Of a stretch of DNA of 64,000 nucleotides, positions 50,332-59,810 are shown piece by piece; the first letter of the stretch is position 1, and each line of letters starts with the position of its first letter. This DNA comes from Frigoribacterium sp. Leaf8. Its GTDB lineage: Bacteria; Actinomycetota; Actinomycetes; Actinomycetales; Microbacteriaceae. The notes beneath the pieces are model-generated. The model saw nothing but the letters and a program-made list of their open reading frames with translations. It was not told where the DNA came from and searched no databases. Position numbers and translations under genes: made by a program. The stretch covers positions 879,874-943,873 of the forward strand of contig NZ_LMKB01000005.1 in assembly GCF_001421165.1 (NCBI RefSeq), read 5' to 3'.

Positions 50332-52475
50332 GAGGAGGCTCCTTCGGTGCTGGTGACGGTGCCGGCGGCGGCTGCGGCCTGCGTGCCGGCCTGGATGGCC
50401 GTGATGGCGACGGTGTTGACGATGTCGCCGACGAGAGCCCCGCGGGACAGGTCGTTGATCGGCTTGCGGAGGCCCTGCAGGATGGGGCCGATCGCGACCG
50501 CACCCGCACTGCGCTGCACGGCCTTGTAGGTGTTGTTGCCCGTGTTGAGGTCGGGGAAGATGAACACCGTCGCCCGACCGGCGACCTCGGACTCCGGCAT
50601 CTTGGCGGCGGCCACCGTCGGGTCGGCCGCGGCGTCGTACTGGATCGGCCCCTCGACGAGCAGGTCGGGTCGGCGTTCGCGGACGAGTACCGTGGCGGCG
50701 CGGACCTTCTCGACGTCCGCACCCGAGCCGCTGTCGCCCGTGCTGTAGCTCAACATGGCGACGCGGGGCTCGATGCCGAACTGCTGTGCGGTCTGCGCCG
50801 ACGAGATCGCGATGTCGGCGAGTTGCTCGGCGGTCGGGTCGGGGATGACGGCGCAGTCGCCGTAGACCAGCACCCGGTCGGCGAGCGCCATGAGGAACAC
50901 GCTCGACACGACGCCGACGTCGGGCAGCGTCTTGATGACCTCGAAGGCGGGCCGGATGGTGTGCGCCGTGGTGTGCTTGGCGCCCGACACCATGCCGTCG
51001 GCGAGGCCGAGCTTCACCATCATCGTGCCGAAGTACGAGACGTCGGTCACGGTGTCCATCGCCTGGGAGACCGCGATGCCCTTGTGGGCCCGCAGCTTGG
51101 CGTACTCGGTCGCGAAGAGCACTTGCAGGCTGGGGTCGAACGGGTCGAGCACGCGGGCGGTGGCGAGGTCGAGACCGAGCTCGGCGCCCCGGGCGCGGAT
51201 GGCCGTCTCGTCGCCGAGCAACGTGATGGCGGCGACGCCGCGCTGCAACAGGGTGGACGCGGCCCGCAGCACCCGGTCGTCGTCGCCCTCGGGCATGACG
51301 ATGTGCTTCTGCGCGCCCCGCGCCCGCTCGAGCAGCTGGTACTCGAACATCAGGGGCGTCACCACCCCGGACGGGCTGACCTGCAGGAGGCGCAACAGCT
51401 CGGCCCCGTCGACGTGCGTCTCGAAGAGGGCCAGGGCGAGGTCGTACTTGCGCGGCGAGTCGGCGGCGAGGCGCCCGCGGGTCTGGGTGATGGCGAGGGC
51501 CGTGTCGTAGGTGCCGGTGCTCGTGGTCGCGATCGGCAGCGGGCTGTCGAGCCCTTCGAGCAGGCGCTCGACCTGCGGGGCGAGGGCGAACCCGCCGTTG
51601 AGCACGATGCCGGCGAGCGACGGGAAGGTCTCGGAGGCGTGGGCGAGCACCGTCGCGACGAGCACGTCCGAGCGGTCGCCCGGCACCACGACGACGGCAC
51701 CCTCGGTGAGTCGCGGCAGCACGTTCTCCATCGACATGGCTGCCACGACGACGCCGAGCGCCTCGCGGTCGAGCAGGGCGTCGTCGCCGCGCAGCAGGGT
51801 CGCACCGGTGGCCTGCAGCACGGCGCGCATCGTCGGAGCGACGAGGACGCGATCTTCCGGCAGCGTCCAGATCGGGACCCGCCCGGTGGGTGACGCCTCG
51901 AGGGCGTGGCCGATGCCGTCGACGACCTCGTCGAGGTGGTCGGGGTCGACCCGGTTGGCGACGACCGCCAGCAGGCTCGCGTGCTCGGAACGCAGCTCGG
52001 CGGTGGTCAGTTCGGCGACCTGGCGCATGTCGGCGCCCGAGCGCCGCGTCTGGCCGTCGGCGCTGCGGCCGCCGAGCACCAGCAGCACGGGCGCGCCGAG
52101 GTTGGCCGCGATGCGGGCGTTGTACGACAGCTCGGTGGGGCTGCCGACGTCGGTGTAGTCGGAACCGATCACCACGACCGCGTCGCACTGCCGCTCGACG
52201 GCGGCGAAGCGGCTCACGATGGTGGCGAGGGCGGCATCGGGATCGGCGTGCACCGCGTCGTAGCTGACGCCGACGCACTCGTCGTAGGCCAGGTCGACGC
52301 TGTCGTGCGACAGCAGGAGTTCGAGCACGTAGTCGCGCTCGTCGGTCGAGCGGGCGACGGGTCGGAACACCCCCACCCGGCCCACCTCGTGACTGAGCGT
52401 GTCGAGCACGCCCAGGGCGATCGTGGACTTGCCCGTGTGGCCTTCGGCAGAGGTGATGTAGATGCGTGTCGACAC
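50328..52475 (-). CDS. pta: Phosphate acetyltransferase, long form
   Basis: The 715-residue enzyme converts acetyl-CoA to acetyl phosphate. It is the long, three-domain type: a BioD-like P-loop domain (AEGHTGKSTIALGVL near residue 10), a middle DRTGG-type domain, and the C-terminal catalytic PTA domain (about residues 390-710, with VMPEGDDDRVLRAA and NTGNNTYKAVQRS). The N-terminal domains regulate the enzyme in other bacteria. GTG 52475 is supported by TAGGCT seven bases upstream. The divergent acetyltransferase gene starts 86 bases away. Confidence 0.95.
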   Translation of the reverse strand: MSTRIYITSAEGHTGKSTIALGVLDTLSHEVGRVGVFRPVARSTDERDYVLELLLSHDSVDLAYDECVGVSYDAVHADPDAALATIVSRFAAVERQCDAVVVIGSDYTDVGSPTELSYNARIAANLGAPVLLVLGGRSADGQTRRSGADMRQVAELTTAELRSEHASLLAVVANRVDPDHLDEVVDGIGHALEASPTGRVPIWTLPEDRVLVAPTMRAVLQATGATLLRGDDALLDREALGVVVAAMSMENVLPRLTEGAVVVVPGDRSDVLVATVLAHASETFPSLAGIVLNGGFALAPQVERLLEGLDSPLPIATTSTGTYDTALAITQTRGRLAADSPRKYDLALALFETHVDGAELLRLLQVSPSGVVTPLMFEYQLLERARGAQKHIVMPEGDDDRVLRAASTLLQRGVAAITLLGDETAIRARGAELGLDLATARVLDPFDPSLQVLFATEYAKLRAHKGIAVSQAMDTVTDVSYFGTMMVKLGLADGMVSGAKHTTAHTIRPAFEVIKTLPDVGVVSSVFLMALADRVLVYGDCAVIPDPTAEQLADIAISSAQTAQQFGIEPRVAMLSYSTGDSGSGADVEKVRAATVLVRERRPDLLVEGPIQYDAAADPTVAAAKMPESEVAGRATVFIFPDLNTGNNTYKAVQRSAGAVAIGPILQGLRKPINDLSRGALVGDIVNTVAITAIQAGTQAAAAAGTVTSTEGASS

Positions 52476-52482
52476 GGTCGCC

Positions 52483-52488
52483 AGCCTA
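52483..52488 (-). promoter_or_regulatory. -10 hexamer of pta-ackA, leaderless
   Basis: TAGGCT on the minus strand lies seven bases before the pta GTG. The divergent GNAT gene uses the same hexamer. Confidence 0.55.
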
Positions 52489-52547
52489 CGGGCGGCAGCC
52501 TTCGAGCCGCCGGGGAAGCGTGCTGGCGGAGGCCGCGAGACACCTCC

Positions 52548-52553
52548 TAGGCT
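52548..52553 (+). promoter_or_regulatory. -10 hexamer of the GNAT gene, leaderless
   Basis: TAGGCT lies seven bases before ATG 52561. Confidence 0.55.
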
Positions 52554-52560
52554 CGTCGGC

Positions 52561-53052
52561 ATGCAGATCCGCACCGCGACCGAGACCGACCTGCCCGGCG
52601 TCCTCGAGATCCACGCCGACGCCGTGGCGCACTCCCGGGCCATCTGGACCGACGTCACGCCGACCCTCGAGGGTCGGCGCGAGTGGCTGACCAGCCATCA
52701 GGAGGCGCGGCGCAGCGCGATCGTCGCGGTGGACGGCGACGAGGTGCTCGGCTACGGCAGCTACGGGCCGTTCCATGCCAAGGACGGCTACCGGCACACC
52801 TGCGAGAACTCGGTCTACGTGCGTCCGGGGCAACAGGGCAAGGGACTCGGACGAGCGCTGATGGCCGAACTCGTCGAGCGGGCCTCGCGGGACGAGCTGC
52901 ACGTCATGGTGGCGCTGATCGAGGCGGGCAACGAGGCGTCGGTGCGGCTGCACGCGTCGCTCGGCTTCGAGGACGCCGGCGTGCTGCGCGAGGTCGGCAC
53001 GAAGTTCGGCGAGTGGCTCGACCTCCGGTACATGATCCGCCGACTGGCCTGA
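52561..53052 (+). CDS. GNAT N-acetyltransferase, phosphinothricin acetyltransferase-like
   Basis: The 163-residue acetyltransferase starts MQIRTATETDLPGVLEIH. The acetyl-CoA-binding motif A is VYVRPGQQGKGLGRALM, and motif B includes GNEASVRLHASLGFEDAG. This layout is that of the PAT/Bar and MddA-like methionine derivative acetyltransferases. The true substrate is unknown. Frames open upstream are excluded by a leaderless -10. It converges on the BCCT gene across a hairpin. Confidence 0.88.
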   Translation: MQIRTATETDLPGVLEIHADAVAHSRAIWTDVTPTLEGRREWLTSHQEARRSAIVAVDGDEVLGYGSYGPFHAKDGYRHTCENSVYVRPGQQGKGLGRALMAELVERASRDELHVMVALIEAGNEASVRLHASLGFEDAGVLREVGTKFGEWLDLRYMIRRLA

Positions 53053-53087
53053 CCCGGGCGCGACGGGACCGACGAGGCGCCGGGACG

Positions 53088-53125
53088 ACGACGGGCGGCG
53101 CCTCCGAGGAGACGACGCCCGTCGT
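53088..53125. terminator. Bidirectional terminator GNAT/BCCT
   Basis: ACGACGGGC (53088-53096) pairs with GCCCGTCGT (53117-53125). The loop contains further complementary GGCGCCTCC/GGAG sequence. Confidence 0.6.
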
Positions 53126-53141
53126 GGGTGGAGCGGCGGGG

Positions 53142-55001
53142 TCAGCGTCCGGTCGAGCCGTCCTGTCCGGTGTCGCCGGGCGTGTCGAGCCGACCGTCGA
53201 TGGCCGGGTCGGGCGACACGACGTCGACCTGGAGCGGAGGCTCGGCGACGACGGCCGAGGCGGACGTCGCCCGGCTCGCCGGGGAACCGTCACGGCCACC
53301 CCGGACCCGGCGTCTGACCGCCTCCCAGGGGCGGGCGAGTCGTGTGCCACCGGCCTGGGTCGGGGCGTCGACCTCGAGACCGTAGTACGCGCCGACGTGC
53401 TCCAGGAGGACGTCGCGCTCGGCCTTGTCGTACGCACGACGTTCGCGGGTGAAGGCGATGATCGTCGACCAACAGGTCAACAGCAGCACGATGCTGAACG
53501 GCAGCGCCGTCGTGATCGCCGCGGTCTTCAGGGCGTCCAGACCGCCGGTCAGGAGGAGCGCGACGGCGAGCAGGGCGGCCACCAGGGCGAAGAACACCCG
53601 GAGCCAGTTCTTCGGCTCGATGTCGCCGCCCGACGCGATCATCGCCATGACGAGCGATCCGGAGTCCGACGAGGTGACGAAGAACACGCCGATGAGCAGG
53701 ATCGCGCCGAACGTCAGGACCGTCCCGGCGGGCAGGCCGCCGAGCAGGGCGAAGAGCGACCCCTCGACGTCGACCGAGCCGTCGGCTCCGACGAGGCCGC
53801 CCGAGCCGTCGGTCTGCTGGTGGATGGCCGCACCACCGAGGACGGCGAACCACAGGAAGGTGAGGGCGGTCGGGACGAGCAGCACGCCGAAGACGAACTG
53901 GCGGACCGTGCGGCCCTTCGAGATGCGGGCGATGAAGATGCCGACGAAGGGCGCCCACGACATCCACCACCCCCAGTAGAACGTGGTCCAGGCGCCCTGC
54001 CACTCCTCGCCGGCCGCGCCCTGCTGGGCGGTCACGTTGAAGGACAGGCCGACGACGTTCTGCAGGTAGGCGCCGATGGACTGCACGAAGTCGCGCAACA
54101 GGAACTGCGTGGGTCCGACGATCAGGATGAACAGCAGCAGGGCGGCCGCGAGGATGAGGTTGAAGTTCGAGAGGATCTTCATGCCCTTGGTCACACCGGT
54201 GACGAGCGACACGATGGTGACCGCCGTGATGACGGCGATGATCGCGATCTGGCTCACGATGCTGCTGTCGGCGATGCCCGCGGCCTCGAGGCCGGCGCCG
54301 ATCTGGATGACGCCGAGCCCGAGCGAGGTCGCGACGCCGAACAGCGTGCCGACGAGGGCGATGACGTCGATCAGGTTGCCCCAGCCCCCGCGGACGCGGT
54401 TGCCGAGGAGGGGCTCGAGGGCCCAGCGGATGGAGACGGGACGACCCCTCCGGTGGATCGCGTAGGCGAGGGCGAGTCCGAGGACGACGTAGATGGCCCA
54501 GGCGTGCAGCCCCCAGTGGAGGAAGGTCTGGGTCAGGGCCTGCTGCGCGAGCTGGTCCTCGGTGCCGGTGACGCCCGGTCGTGGCGAGGCGAAGTGGCTG
54601 AGGGGCTCGGAGACGCCGTAGAAGACGAGGCCGATGCCCATGCCCGCGGCGAAGAGGAGCGCGAACCACGAGCCGGTCGAGAACTCGGGCTCGTCCTTGT
54701 CCTTGCCCAGCTTGATGCCACCGAACCTGCTGAACCCGAGGAACAGGCTGAAGCCGACGAAGAAGGCGGCGATCAGGACGTAGTACCAGCTGAAGTTGCG
54801 GACGATGCCGCTCTGCAGGCCAAGGAACAGCGCCTCGGCCGAGGCGGGCGCGATCAGGGTGTAGGCGACGAAGCCGAGGACGACGACGGCGGCTGGCCAG
54901 AAGACCCAGCGGCGCAGTTGAGGGGTGGTCGAGACGGTCTCCGTCAGGGAAGCGGGATGGTCGGCGGGGGGCCCGGAAGGGGGCGGAGTTGTCGTGGCCA
55001 T
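53142..55001 (-). CDS. BCCT family betaine/choline/carnitine transporter
   Basis: The 619-residue secondary transporter has twelve membrane segments. It would import a trimethylammonium osmolyte with Na+ or H+. It carries the substrate-site block GMGIGLVFYGVSEPLSHF and the family signature FYWGWWMSWAPFVGIFIARISKG. A cytoplasmic tail of about 90 charged residues follows the last helix; in BetP-type carriers such tails sense osmotic stress. The start has no clear ribosome site at proper spacing; CACCAT lies six bases before the ATG. nhaA is the next gene upstream on the same strand. Confidence 0.95.
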   Translation of the reverse strand: MATTTPPPSGPPADHPASLTETVSTTPQLRRWVFWPAAVVVLGFVAYTLIAPASAEALFLGLQSGIVRNFSWYYVLIAAFFVGFSLFLGFSRFGGIKLGKDKDEPEFSTGSWFALLFAAGMGIGLVFYGVSEPLSHFASPRPGVTGTEDQLAQQALTQTFLHWGLHAWAIYVVLGLALAYAIHRRGRPVSIRWALEPLLGNRVRGGWGNLIDVIALVGTLFGVATSLGLGVIQIGAGLEAAGIADSSIVSQIAIIAVITAVTIVSLVTGVTKGMKILSNFNLILAAALLLFILIVGPTQFLLRDFVQSIGAYLQNVVGLSFNVTAQQGAAGEEWQGAWTTFYWGWWMSWAPFVGIFIARISKGRTVRQFVFGVLLVPTALTFLWFAVLGGAAIHQQTDGSGGLVGADGSVDVEGSLFALLGGLPAGTVLTFGAILLIGVFFVTSSDSGSLVMAMIASGGDIEPKNWLRVFFALVAALLAVALLLTGGLDALKTAAITTALPFSIVLLLTCWSTIIAFTRERRAYDKAERDVLLEHVGAYYGLEVDAPTQAGGTRLARPWEAVRRRVRGGRDGSPASRATSASAVVAEPPLQVDVVSPDPAIDGRLDTPGDTGQDGSTGR

Positions 55002-55055
55002 GCCTCCATGGTGACGGTTGAGGGGCCCGCCGTCCCAATCACGACGCCGTCCGGG

Positions 55056-56351
55056 TCACCGATCCTGGTGACGGTAGTACCGGTTGCGGGGTCGCAGGAC
55101 GGCCGTCGCGAGGACGGCGGCGAGCACCGACGCGACGAGGATGGCCACCTTGGCGTCGTCGTCGTGAGCGCTGCCGAGCCCGTAGCTCAGTTCGGCGACG
55201 AGCAGGGACACGGTGAAGCCGATGCCCCCGAGGAGGGCGACGCCGGTGAGGTCCACCCACTTGATGCTCCGGTCGAGTTCTGCCCGGGTGATCCTGGTCG
55301 TGATCCACGTCGTCGCGAGGATGCCGACGGGTTTTCCGAGGACGAGGGCGGCGATGATGCCGATCGTGACCGGACTGGAGAGAGCCGTCCTGAGGCCGTC
55401 GAGGCCACCGAAGGCGACGCCTGCGGAGAAGAACGCGAACACGGGGACGGCGAAACCGGTGGAGATGGGCCGGAAGCGGTGCTCGAAGACCTCGGAGAGC
55501 CCCGGTCCCGCATCCGGGCCGCCACTGGCCTGGCTCCGGATGACGGGGACGGCGAAACCGAGGAGGACGCCGGCGACGGTGGCGTGGACCCCGGAGGCGT
55601 GGATGAGGCCCCACACCAGGACGGCGACCGGCAGGAGGATGAACCAGTTCGCGGCGGGGTGCAGGCCGAAGAACCGTCGGAACCTCTGGGTGAGGAACAC
55701 GTACGCCGCGAGCGGCACGATGGCGAGTGCCAACGGGACGACCTCGATCGCGCTGGTGTAGACGAACGCGATGATGCCGATGGCGATGAGGTCGTCCACG
55801 ACGGCGAGGGTCAGCAGGAAGATGCGCAGCGCGCTGGGCAACCTCGAGCCCACGATGGCGAGGACCGCGACGGCGAAGGCGATGTCGGTCGCGGTGGGGA
55901 TGGCCCACCCCCGCACCGCCTCCGGGTCGGAGGCGTTGACGGCGGTGAAGATCAGGGCGGGGACGAGGACTCCGCCGAACGCGGCGGCCACCGGCACGAT
56001 CGCCTTGCTGACCTTCCGCAGCTCTCCGGCGACGAACTCCCGTTTGAGCTCCAGCCCGACGAGGAAGAAGAAGATCGCCAGGAGCCCGTCCGCGGCCCAC
56101 TCCCCCACGCTCAGGTGCAGCCCGAGACCCTCCGGGCCGAACTCGAAGTCCCGGAGTGCGAAGTACGCCCCCGAGAGCGGTGAGTTCGCCCACACGACCG
56201 CCAGGACGGCGGCGACGACGAGGACGACCCCACCCACGGTCTCCTTCCGGAGGATCTCGCCGAGGCGGGTGGACTCCGAGGTCGTCTCTTCGGCGAAGAG
56301 TCCGGGAGCGACGGCGGGAGGCGGGGAAGAGGGCAGGTCGTCGTGTGGCAT
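55056..56351 (-). CDS. nhaA: Na+/H+ antiporter NhaA
   Basis: The 431-residue membrane antiporter exchanges internal Na+ for external protons. The ion-site aspartates are Asp186-Asp187 in [12 protein letters not shown]. Family blocks [15 protein letters not shown] and [17 protein letters not shown] are intact. It is longer than E. coli NhaA because of a 30-residue N-terminal extension. AGGACGACG precedes the ATG. With the BCCT carrier downstream and a SpoIIE phosphatase upstream on the same strand it makes a salt-stress neighbourhood. Confidence 0.96.
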   Translation of the reverse strand: MPHDDLPSSPPPAVAPGLFAEETTSESTRLGEILRKETVGGVVLVVAAVLAVVWANSPLSGAYFALRDFEFGPEGLGLHLSVGEWAADGLLAIFFFLVGLELKREFVAGELRKVSKAIVPVAAAFGGVLVPALIFTAVNASDPEAVRGWAIPTATDIAFAVAVLAIVGSRLPSALRIFLLTLAVVDDLIAIGIIAFVYTSAIEVVPLALAIVPLAAYVFLTQRFRRFFGLHPAANWFILLPVAVLVWGLIHASGVHATVAGVLLGFAVPVIRSQASGGPDAGPGLSEVFEHRFRPISTGFAVPVFAFFSAGVAFGGLDGLRTALSSPVTIGIIAALVLGKPVGILATTWITTRITRAELDRSIKWVDLTGVALLGGIGFTVSLLVAELSYGLGSAHDDDAKVAILVASVLAAVLATAVLRPRNRYYRHQDR

Positions 56352-56410
56352 CGTCGTCCTGTCTTACCAGACGACGCCGGGGCGGGCACGGGACGAGGCG
56401 ACGGCGCCCG

Positions 56411-57724
56411 TCACGCCCGTGTCAGAGCCGGGGCGAACGTCGCCGCGACGACGGTGACGTCGTCGGCCTGCTCGTCTTCGCCGACCAGCTCGGCGACCTT
56501 CTGCACGATGTCGCTCGGGTCACCGGACGAGATGAGCAGCAGTTGGAACTGGCTGAAGGCGTGCAGTTCGTCCGGGAAGAGGTCGAGGACCCCGTCGCTG
56601 ATGCAGACGATCGTGTCGCCTGGGTGCAATTGGTCGGCGTAGGACGTCCAGCGGTCCCCGAGGCCGATGGGGAGGTCGGACGACTGCAGCCGCTCCACGA
56701 GACCGGTGGCGCGCCGGATGAGCGCCAGCCCGTGTCCGCCGTCGGCCCAACGGATCTCGCCCGACGGCGTGATGCGGGCGTGGAAGCACGTGGTGAACTG
56801 GACGTCGCCGTCACCGCTCGCGAGGCCCGTCGTCGCACGACGCAGGGCCACGGCGGGGTCGAGATCGTCCGACGAACTGCGGATGACGGAACGCACGGCG
56901 GCGGCGATCATCCCCGCTCCGACGCCTTTGCCCATGACGTCCCCCACGGTCAGGGCGATGCCGTCCGGGGTGGGATACCAGTCGTAGAAGTCGCCCCCGA
57001 CGGCGCGGGCGGGGATGCACCTCCCCCGGACGGCGAACATCTCGGGAAGGAGGCTCGTCTTCGGTGGGAGGAGCGACTGCTGGATGGTCGCGGCCCGGTC
57101 GAGCTCCCGTTCGACCGCGTGCTGCTGCGCTCGGGACAGCTCCACCTTGCGGCTCGCCTGCCGGGCGAGCTCGTTGATGGCGAGGCCGATGGTGGCGTAG
57201 ATGGCCAGGGAGAAGGCGATGCGGATGAACTCGCTGGGCGCGCGTCCGCTCGGCTCGATCACGAACGGCAGCATGAAGGTGACCGCCGATCCGATCAGCA
57301 ACCACACGATGCTGAGCCGCCCCGGCCACACGGCGATCCAGACGATCGGCAGCAGGATGATGGGGATGAAGACGGACCCGCTGTCACCCGTTCCGTAGCG
57401 GAGCAGGCCCACCGCGACGAAGTCGGCGGCGGGGATGACGATCTCCCAGGTGAGCAGGCGGGGACGCCGGGAGACCACCGAGGCGAAGACGACGCCGCAG
57501 AACGCGGCGAAGACGCCGGCCCACATGCTCGGTGCATCGCTGACGGGCAACCACGGGATGAGCGTGCTCACGACCGCGGCGAGCAACACGAAGAGGAAGA
57601 CGAAGCCCTGCTTGAGCAGGGCGACGTGACGTCGCGAGCCGGCCGACATGACCCGCGCGAGGAGGCCGGAGTCGCCCCAGACGCTGGGGCGCAGGGTGTC
57701 GTTGCCCAACTGACTGACGCTCAT
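56411..57724 (-). CDS. Membrane SpoIIE/PP2C-type serine phosphatase
   Basis: The 437-residue protein has about seven membrane segments in residues 30-190, a short coiled linker (about 195-230), and a C-terminal PPM/SpoIIE phosphatase domain. The metal-site motifs are visible: AVGGDFYDW, TVGDVMGKG, WADGGHGLAL and CISDGVLDLF. Such proteins usually act in partner-switching control of sigma factors. No anti-sigma or antagonist gene is adjacent, so the target is elsewhere. TAGCCT lies six bases before the ATG. Confidence 0.92.
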   Translation of the reverse strand: MSVSQLGNDTLRPSVWGDSGLLARVMSAGSRRHVALLKQGFVFLFVLLAAVVSTLIPWLPVSDAPSMWAGVFAAFCGVVFASVVSRRPRLLTWEIVIPAADFVAVGLLRYGTGDSGSVFIPIILLPIVWIAVWPGRLSIVWLLIGSAVTFMLPFVIEPSGRAPSEFIRIAFSLAIYATIGLAINELARQASRKVELSRAQQHAVERELDRAATIQQSLLPPKTSLLPEMFAVRGRCIPARAVGGDFYDWYPTPDGIALTVGDVMGKGVGAGMIAAAVRSVIRSSSDDLDPAVALRRATTGLASGDGDVQFTTCFHARITPSGEIRWADGGHGLALIRRATGLVERLQSSDLPIGLGDRWTSYADQLHPGDTIVCISDGVLDLFPDELHAFSQFQLLLISSGDPSDIVQKVAELVGEDEQADDVTVVAATFAPALTRA

Positions 57725-57730
57725 GACCCA

Positions 57731-57736
57731 AGGCTA
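57731..57736 (-). promoter_or_regulatory. -10 hexamer of the phosphatase gene, leaderless
   Basis: TAGCCT on the minus strand lies six bases before the ATG at 57724. Confidence 0.55.
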
Positions 57737-57797
57737 GGGCGACCGGGCCTCCATCGGGGAGAAGGCGATGCCCCAGAACGTGGGGCGAGGACGAGAA

Positions 57798-57826
57798 ACG
57801 GCCCCTCCCGGGGAGGGAAGAGCCGT
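57798..57826 (-). terminator. Terminator of tRNA-Ser
   Basis: A stem of CCCTCCC/GGGAGGG extended by ACGGC/GCCGT, with a small bulge, lies directly after the tRNA and is followed on the minus strand by TTTCTCG. Confidence 0.75.
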
Positions 57827-57833
57827 CTCGATG

Positions 57834-57918
57834 CGGAGGATAGGGGATTCGAACCCCTGAGGGCTTGCACCCAACACGCTTTCCAAGCGTGCGCCATAGG
57901 CCACTAGGCGAATCCTCC
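57834..57918 (-). tRNA. tRNA-Ser (anticodon GGA)
   Basis: The 85-nt class II tRNA has acceptor GGAGGAT, anticodon stem CACGC/GCGTG with loop TTGGAAA (anticodon GGA, reading UCC/UCU), a long variable arm, and T loop TTCGAAT. CCA is not encoded. Confidence 0.96.
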
Positions 57919-58026
57919 AGGGCGGGCACACGGTGAACCGGCGCACGACCGAGACCAGCGTACCGGACTCCGCGGGGCCCGGGGGACGCCCCCGTGTCGC
58001 TGCTGACCTTGAGGCTCCCTCATGGC

Positions 58027-58032
58027 TACCGT
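58027..58032 (+). promoter_or_regulatory. -10 hexamer of the YbaK-like gene, leaderless
   Basis: TACCGT lies six bases before ATG 58039. Confidence 0.55.
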
Positions 58033-58038
58033 CGGGGC

Positions 58039-58560
58039 ATGACCGACGCGCACCGCCCCTCCTCGGAGCACCTCGACGCCGCCCTGCCGCCGCGGGCCCG
58101 CGCCGTCGTCGCCGCCCTCCGTGCCGCCGGAGCCGAGGGCGAGGTCCGCGAGTTCGACGAGTCGACGCACACGGCCGCACAGGCCGCCGCCGCCCTCGGC
58201 TGCGAGGTGGGCGCCATCGCCAGCAGCCTGGTGTTCCACTCCGGCGGGGAGGCCCTGCTCGTGCTCACCAGCGGCGCCCACCGGGTCGACACCGACCTGG
58301 TGGCGTCGACTCTCGGCCGGGGCCCGATCATGCGGGCGAACGCCGACCAGGTGAAGCGCGCGACCGGCCAGGCCATCGGCGGCGTGGCCCCGGTCGGCCA
58401 CCCCAGCCCGGTGCGGACGCTCGTCGACACCGCGCTCGAGACCCACGACGTGCTCTGGGCGAGCGCCGGCACCGCGAACACCGTCTTCGCCACGACGTTC
58501 GCCGAGCTGGTGCGCGTGACCGGGGGCACCCCGGCGCGCGTCGCCTCCGACGACCTCTGA
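58039..58560 (+). CDS. YbaK/EbsC family aminoacyl-tRNA deacylase-like protein
   Basis: The 173-residue protein of the INS/YbaK editing-domain superfamily probably hydrolyses mischarged tRNA. Family features are HTAAQAAAALGCEVGAIASSLVF, the Lys/Arg-rich RANADQVKRATGQAIGGVAPVGHP and the C-terminal GTANTVFATTFAEL. The exact tRNA substrate cannot be read from sequence. The start is fixed by a leaderless -10; an ATG at 57994 precedes it. It is followed by an S4 RNA-binding gene with its own -10. Confidence 0.9.
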   Translation: MTDAHRPSSEHLDAALPPRARAVVAALRAAGAEGEVREFDESTHTAAQAAAALGCEVGAIASSLVFHSGGEALLVLTSGAHRVDTDLVASTLGRGPIMRANADQVKRATGQAIGGVAPVGHPSPVRTLVDTALETHDVLWASAGTANTVFATTFAELVRVTGGTPARVASDDL

Positions 58561-58598
58561 GACCGGCCTCGTCGGTCCTCGACGTCGGCGGCCACCCG

Positions 58599-58604
58599 TA
58601 GCAT
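58599..58604 (+). promoter_or_regulatory. -10 hexamer of the S4-domain gene, leaderless
   Basis: TAGCAT lies six bases before ATG 58611. Confidence 0.6.
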
Positions 58605-58610
58605 TTCCCC

Positions 58611-58991
58611 ATGCCGCCCCTCACGTCCGCCCGCGTCGACGCCTGGCTCTGGGCCGTCCGGCTCTACAAGACCCGCTCGGCCGCCAACGCCGCCTGCCGG
58701 GCCGGTCACGTGCGGGTGAACGGCGAGCGCGTCAAGGCCGCCCAGGCCGTCCGTCCCGGCGACGAGGTCCGGGCGCGCATCGCAGGCTTCGAGCGGATCG
58801 TCGTCGTCAAGACCTGCCTCGTGAAGCGCGTCGGTGCTCCGGCCGCGGCCGAGGCGATGACCGACCTCACTCCCCCGCCACCGCCGCGCGAAGAGGTCGC
58901 CGCCGTACCGGTCCGCGACCGAGGCGCGGGCCGCCCGACCAAGCGCGACCGTCGCGAGATCGAGCGCCTCCGGGACCGCGCAGAGAGCTGA
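58611..58991 (+). CDS. S4-domain RNA-binding protein, Hsp15-like
   Basis: The 126-residue protein has an N-terminal S4 domain (RVDAWLWAVRLYKTRSAAN, then AGHVRVNGERVKAAQAVRPGD) and a basic C-terminal tail (GRPTKRDRREIERLR). This is the Hsp15/RqcH-pathway-like layout, a factor that binds stalled 50S subunits with nascent chains in other bacteria. It has no ribosome site, and TAGCAT stands six bases before the ATG. Confidence 0.92.
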   Translation: MPPLTSARVDAWLWAVRLYKTRSAANAACRAGHVRVNGERVKAAQAVRPGDEVRARIAGFERIVVVKTCLVKRVGAPAAAEAMTDLTPPPPPREEVAAVPVRDRGAGRPTKRDRREIERLRDRAES

Positions 58992-59149
58992 CACTCGCTC
59001 GACTCCCCCGATCGCGGGCTCCCCGCACTGGGGTGGGACGCCCCGGTATCTGTGCGAACGCATCGTCTACGCTGAGGGCACGGCGCTGCCCCGACAGCAG
59101 CAGCCTCGGGTCGGGGGACTCGGGGTCACGCCGACCCCGGGGGGACGAC

Positions 59150-59788
59150 ATGAACACGACCGACGCGGCGATGCCGACCGAGCGCGGCACCGTGACGGTG
59201 CGGCCACGGCGCGAACTCGCCCGGAGCGCCACGCTCACCGGCGTCTTCAGCCTGTCCCCCGTGCTGATCGCGGTGCTGTGGCTGACCCTGCCGAGCGGTC
59301 ACCAGAGCGGCGTGCTGGCCGTCACCTGCGGCGTCGTGGTCATGGGACTGCTCATGTACTGGCGCTACCGCCTCTCGTACGCGGCCGTCACGCGCAACGA
59401 GTTCGTCAAGCGGGGGTGGTTGCCCGGGTTCGTCCGGCTGCGGCGCGACGAGGTCGACTCCCTCGTGCTCGTCCGCACCTACCGGGACCACTCGACCGAG
59501 ACCGTCACGCAGCTGCTCGCCCTCGACGACGAGGGGCGACGCCTGTTCCGGATGCGGGGCACGTACTGGTCGGAGGCGTCCGTACACGCCGTCGTCGACG
59601 CACTCGGCATCCCGACGACCGTCCTGCCCCGGGCCCTCACCCGCCGCGAGTTCTTCGCGGCCTACCCCGACAGCCCCTACTGGTACGAGAGCCGCCCGTG
59701 GATCGGGGTCACCATCGCCTGCGGCCTGTTCGCCCTGGCGACCGGCACGCTCGTGGTGCTCTTCCAGGCGTTCGGCAACCCCGCCTGA
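59150..59788 (+). CDS. Membrane protein with PH-like domain
   Basis: I recognise only the general layout. The 212-residue protein has two adjacent membrane helices (about residues 28-68), a soluble domain resembling bacterial PH/DUF2244-type folds (YAAVTRNEFVKRGWLPGFVRLRRDEV), and a last membrane helix near the C-terminus (about 185-205). GGGGGGACGAC precedes the ATG. An ATG at 59033 is in frame but precedes a plausible TACGCT -10 near 59069. It converges on the HerA-like gene. Confidence 0.75.
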   Translation: MNTTDAAMPTERGTVTVRPRRELARSATLTGVFSLSPVLIAVLWLTLPSGHQSGVLAVTCGVVVMGLLMYWRYRLSYAAVTRNEFVKRGWLPGFVRLRRDEVDSLVLVRTYRDHSTETVTQLLALDDEGRRLFRMRGTYWSEASVHAVVDALGIPTTVLPRALTRREFFAAYPDSPYWYESRPWIGVTIACGLFALATGTLVVLFQAFGNPA

Positions 59789-59810
59789 GGACGTGCCCGC
59801 GGGCCCGGGC

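Noticed and set aside
50332-52278. A much longer acetate kinase with a 650-residue N-terminal extension
   Set aside because: The extension is the pta gene read in another frame and is low-complexity Arg/Gly/Pro. The GTGA junction gives the true start at 50331.
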